Shown piece after piece: positions 17,168-20,474 of a stretch of 20,474 bases of DNA. The notes below the pieces were generated by a model that was not told the DNA's origin, searched no databases, and worked only from the letters and a program-made list of their open reading frames with translations. The position numbers and the translations under genes are program-made. This DNA comes from Euprymna scolopes. Lineage: Eukaryota; Mollusca; Cephalopoda; Sepiida; Sepiolidae. Numbering within the stretch: the stretch's first letter is position 1; each line of letters begins with the position of its first letter. The DNA is taken from contig CM044488.1 in NCBI GenBank assembly GCA_024364805.1, positions 157,460,955 to 157,481,428 on the forward strand, written 5' to 3'.

Positions 17168-18463
17168 ACATTCAAATACCGGGTAAGATTCCGTGTTGGA
17201 GTAGATATATTATTATCAATGCCGGCAGTAAAAGCCTGTTTGACCTAAAATTACATCATGCATTTAGAGGCAAGCAATACAAGCCGAAAAATTAACTGTC
17301 ACTAAAGATTAATAGTTAAAAAATAAAATTGGCATTTAAACAAGAAAATAGCACGACCCGATTCATGCAGAAAACGTGATTTTATTAAATATTAATTTAA
17401 AACAAAGTTAAAACGGAAATAAAGAAATTGAATGATTAAAAACATGGTTAAGGACTTCCTAATCGCAGCGCATAATGTACCTCCTTATATATAAGGCGAT
17501 GTAATTTCAATATAAGTTTATATTATCATCATTGTTTTCGATCATTCAAAAGAAATTGCCTAAAATAAACTGGTAGCAACTAAAAAAAATTCAGCGCATG
17601 AAATTAATTAAAATTCGAGACTAAATCGTGTGTACATTATCGACGCCAAACAAATATATAATTATTTTAAAATAATGAACATATAATTTTTATCTATATT
17701 ATATTCTGTTTGTTTCTTTCCTTAGTTATTCCATTTGTTATCGCTTTGAAAATGATAAATACATTTTTTAAGGTTTAGGTGCTTCAACATAGCAAAATTT
17801 GTAGAATTTGGGCTTTAAAAGGCCAATTTGGCAACCCTAAAGAAAAATTTGAGAGTAACCTCCCTTTGATGTTTCGTATATGATTATAATAATATATTGT
17901 CATTGCTGTAATGACGTGAAAAAGGAACTCGCAATAACTTCGGCTCATAGCAGTTCTTCATTGAAGAAGTATGCCAGTGAACCATTACGTAAAAGGGAAC
18001 ATACGGGGGAAAGAAAGGGAACAACACATTTTCTGTCAAGAAGGGATGTACCAAAGGAGTAAATTAAAGTAAATTAATGATTGTATCTTACAATGTGATT
18101 TTATTGCTTGTATTGAACTATGTAGCACAATATTACTTTCTGATTATTTATTAATACTTATAAATTTATATTATTTGGATCAGTTTTATATTAAAAATAC
18201 AATTCAATTATATTCAATGAAATGTTAATAAACGTATATGTGTGCGTGTTATTGATTTTTCTGTTCAAATGCTTATTTTTTTGTTTGAAACCCAAAAATA
18301 TGTTGAGTATTCATATTCATAGCTTTTAATCCTCGACAGTGAATGTTCGCAAAATAAAAACGTCATCAATTTTACGTAGGAAATTGGAAGTCCTTACTCC
18401 TCTCATTATCAAATGTTACATGGACATATCATTGTTTGACGGATTTGAAATTCGTTTATTATT
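17168..18463. other. AT-rich sequence, no gene seen
   Basis: About 1.3 kb with no recognised repeat or domain. It includes a 14-bp palindrome, CCTTATATATAAGG, near 17483-17496. The 60-codon plus frame at 17880-18062 (ending LRKREHTGERKGTTHF) has no clear homology or splice context. Confidence 0.5.
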
Positions 18464-18907
18464 TTAATTGTGTGAACAATTTCTTTGCATATTTGTTATA
18501 AAAATACGACCACGAGCAATTCTGATTATGTCACTTGTATTTCTTTGGTAGAAAATAGTGTTTTGGTTACAACATAGATAATTATGGATGTTCCTATCAG
18601 ATTCCCTACCTGGGAGGGCAGATTTATAGACAATGTCGGTTTTAATATAGAGTAACTCTAGCTCCGAAAACGGGGTATACTTGATCAGGGCAAATGTACG
18701 AATTTTCTCGACGAAGGATTTCTCATGTATTGTCCTATAGAAGAAAAGATTGTATAGTATAAGAATAGGTACTAAACTTTGAATTATTAATTTGCAAAAG
18801 ATATCAAAATCGCACGCGGCTATAAGCAGTATGAGGAATCGGATGTATTTGATTCTGTCTTGCCATAAATATCTCAAATACGTTGTAAATGTACATTTTG
18901 GAAACAA
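18464..18907 (-). CDS. unrecognised 147-codon open frame, probably not a gene
   Basis: The longest frame in the window not explained by a transposon or simple repeat. It starts MFPKCTFTTYLRYLW, has a hydrophobic stretch (FLILLIAACDFDIFCKLII, then LVPILILYNLFFY) at residues 24-57 that could form one or two membrane helices, then a mixed polar half. It carries five or more Cys and no motif I recognise. Ile, Leu, Tyr and Phe are abundant, as expected of translated AT-rich DNA. The upstream side on minus is the (AAT)n array, so no promoter or partner gene is visible. I list it as a weak candidate only. Confidence 0.15.
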   Translation of the reverse strand: MFPKCTFTTYLRYLWQDRIKYIRFLILLIAACDFDIFCKLIIQSLVPILILYNLFFYRTIHEKSFVEKIRTFALIKYTPFSELELLYIKTDIVYKSALPGRESDRNIHNYLCCNQNTIFYQRNTSDIIRIARGRIFITNMQRNCSHN

Positions 18908-18919
18908 AATTAAGTCTAA

Positions 18920-18945
18920 TTAAATAAGTAAATAAATAAAAAATA

Positions 18946-18979
<34 letters not shown>

Positions 18980-19147
18980 TAATAATAATAAAAATAATAA
19001 TAATAATAATTATAAAAATAAACATAATAATAATAATGATAATAATAATAATAATAATAATAATAAAATAATAATAATAAAATAATAATAATAATAATAA
19101 AAATAATAATTATAATAATAAAATTAATAATAATAAAAATAATAATA

Positions 19148-19178
<31 letters not shown>

Positions 19179-19306
19179 AAATAATAATTACAATAATAAC
19201 AACAATAATAATAAAAATAATAATAATAATAATAAAATAATAATAATAAAAATAATAATAATAATAATTATAAAAATAAACATAATAATAATAATGATAA
19301 TAATAA

Positions 19307-19362
<56 letters not shown>

Positions 19363-19378
19363 CAACAACAACAACAAC
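18920..19378. repeat. (AAT)n microsatellite array with a 258-bp internal duplication
   Basis: About 460 bp of AAT units with AAAT, TTA and GAT variants, ending in (AAC)n at 19355-19378. The marker string TATAAAAATAAACATAAT occurs at 19011 and again at 19269, each followed by (AAT)n and an AATGAT variant, so a block was duplicated with a 258-bp offset. Long Ile/Tyr/Leu frames here are artefacts. Confidence 0.9.
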
Positions 19379-19384
19379 GACAAT

Positions 19385-20442
19385 GATAAGTTCATATTTA
19401 GATATGATTTATTTTTTTATTAGTAATAAATCTAATGCATTTTTTCTGCTAGCGGAGTTTTCATGAGGGAAATTCAAACTATTAATAATTGTCGAGATCT
19501 TCTTGATTGATTTCTGAATATCGATTTATTACTCATTAAATAGTGGCGTAATTTAAAACGTGCTGGGGTAGAGGTGAAATATACATAATATTAACGTTTA
19601 GATAAATCGTATCTTCATATTGAGTTATCTGTTTATTTAAATATTTGAAACAAATCTGAATTTAAATGATTCAGTTAAGGTAGTTCTGTGTATTTAAAAG
19701 CATTCAGTTGTTGCATTTAATTTTTTAAATTTCAAATTGAATTAGTTATTACCTTGTGTACAGCTCGAAAATTAGATGGTACTTAGTAATAATCCTTTTT
19801 GTTATATACTAGTAATTAAAATAATAAATTAAAATATAATTAATATTCGGCGCAAATCATTATGCATAAACTATGATTGAAATTAAATACAGCATCTCTT
19901 TAATCAGAAGTAAGCTATTTACTTGAGAAAATGAAAATTAATTTGTCTATTGAAGGATGCATTAGTTTCATAACTCGTGTTTCAAGTTTCTAGTCTGGCG
20001 TATAAATTTAATTAAGTATTAAGCTGGTATTTTATAAATATTTTATAAGTAATCTCTTCTAGGGTTTCATTTAGCTTCTTGCTTTTAATCTACCACCTAA
20101 ATACGAAATCTCGGAAACGTTTCCAATCCTTTTAAAATCCAGTACAGCGACGTAAGATGGTTTCCTAACGTATGTTTTGGATTATCATTTTTTTGTTGGG
20201 TTGATGCCTATGAGCACTACACAAATAAGTGTTTTTTTAAAATGCTTTTGAAGACTTTAAATTATATTCATTTCATTTTATCTACATTTTTTATCCATAT
20301 CCTTTTCATTCAGTATATAAAAAAGATTGTAACAGTTTTTTGAGAACATACACGTGTCTAGAATAAATTTAGTCGTATTCTATTATTATAGAAACCACGT
20401 GTAAGACGTATTTCATAAAAATATTTTTGAAGTGATAATTAA
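19385..20442. other. AT-rich sequence, no gene seen
   Basis: About 1.05 kb of unique-looking sequence without a long frame, repeat tail or RNA motif. Confidence 0.5.

Positions 20443-20474
<32 letters not shown>
20443..20474. repeat. (CA)n microsatellite
   Basis: An uninterrupted CA run that continues off the right edge. Confidence 0.97.

Noticed and set aside
18916-19395. 159-codon poly-Leu/Tyr/Ile minus frame
   Set aside because: A pure product of the (AAT)n array.

Overview
The window looks like a stretch of a coleoid cephalopod (octopus- or squid-like) nuclear genome. This is inferred from low G+C, very abundant long (TA)n, (CA)n, (CT)n, (TAC)n, (AAT)n and (TATG)n tracts, no compact gene order, and fragments of LINEs, a Penelope-like element and solo LTRs, a mix I associate with octopus genomes. 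No bacterial gene, operon, rRNA, tRNA or CRISPR array is visible. Most of the window is intergenic or intronic DNA built from dead transposons and simple repeats.

Layout. 1-690 holds the only stretch that reads like host protein: a short open frame (509-679, 57 codons with in-frame Thr12-Asn7) ending exactly at a consensus splice donor, CAG|GTAAGT. If real, most of the rest of the window would be its intron. 1087-2430 and 3232-4135 are two minus-strand fragments of a CR1/Jockey-group LINE. 5665-6135 is the C-terminus of a third LINE of that group, whose stop codon runs straight into a 16-bp tandem repeat. The same unit forms a half-kilobase array at 6673-7205. 7210-8904 carries plus-strand Penelope-like material: a hammerhead-like hairpin, reverse transcriptase and a GIY-YIG endonuclease. 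9160-9430 and 16355-16620 are two copies of one repeat, apparently the 3' end of an endonuclease-bearing (RLE) LINE whose C-terminal domain lies at 16680-17100 and 15300-15751. Two probable solo LTRs occur: 9637-10562 (TGTTAC...GTAACA, ATAT duplications) and 15752-16291 (TGTAAC...GTTACA, TTAT duplications); the second sits inside the RLE LINE. 10684-12240 is a GC-richer repeat-derived block. 12516-12841 is a small insertion bounded by 17-bp target duplications, with perfect 60-bp inverted arms around a hammerhead-like loop. 13759-14150 holds three tandem copies of a 132-145 bp unit. 14240-15060 is microsatellite plus short repeats, 17170-18900 unrecognised AT-rich DNA, 18920-19380 a long (AAT)n array with an internal 258-bp duplication, and the remainder AT-rich unique sequence ending in (CA)n.

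There is no gene system acting together here. The interest is structural: nested insertions, repeat tails, self-folding motifs and one candidate exon. All reverse-transcriptase LINE pieces lie on the minus strand, opposite to the candidate exon.
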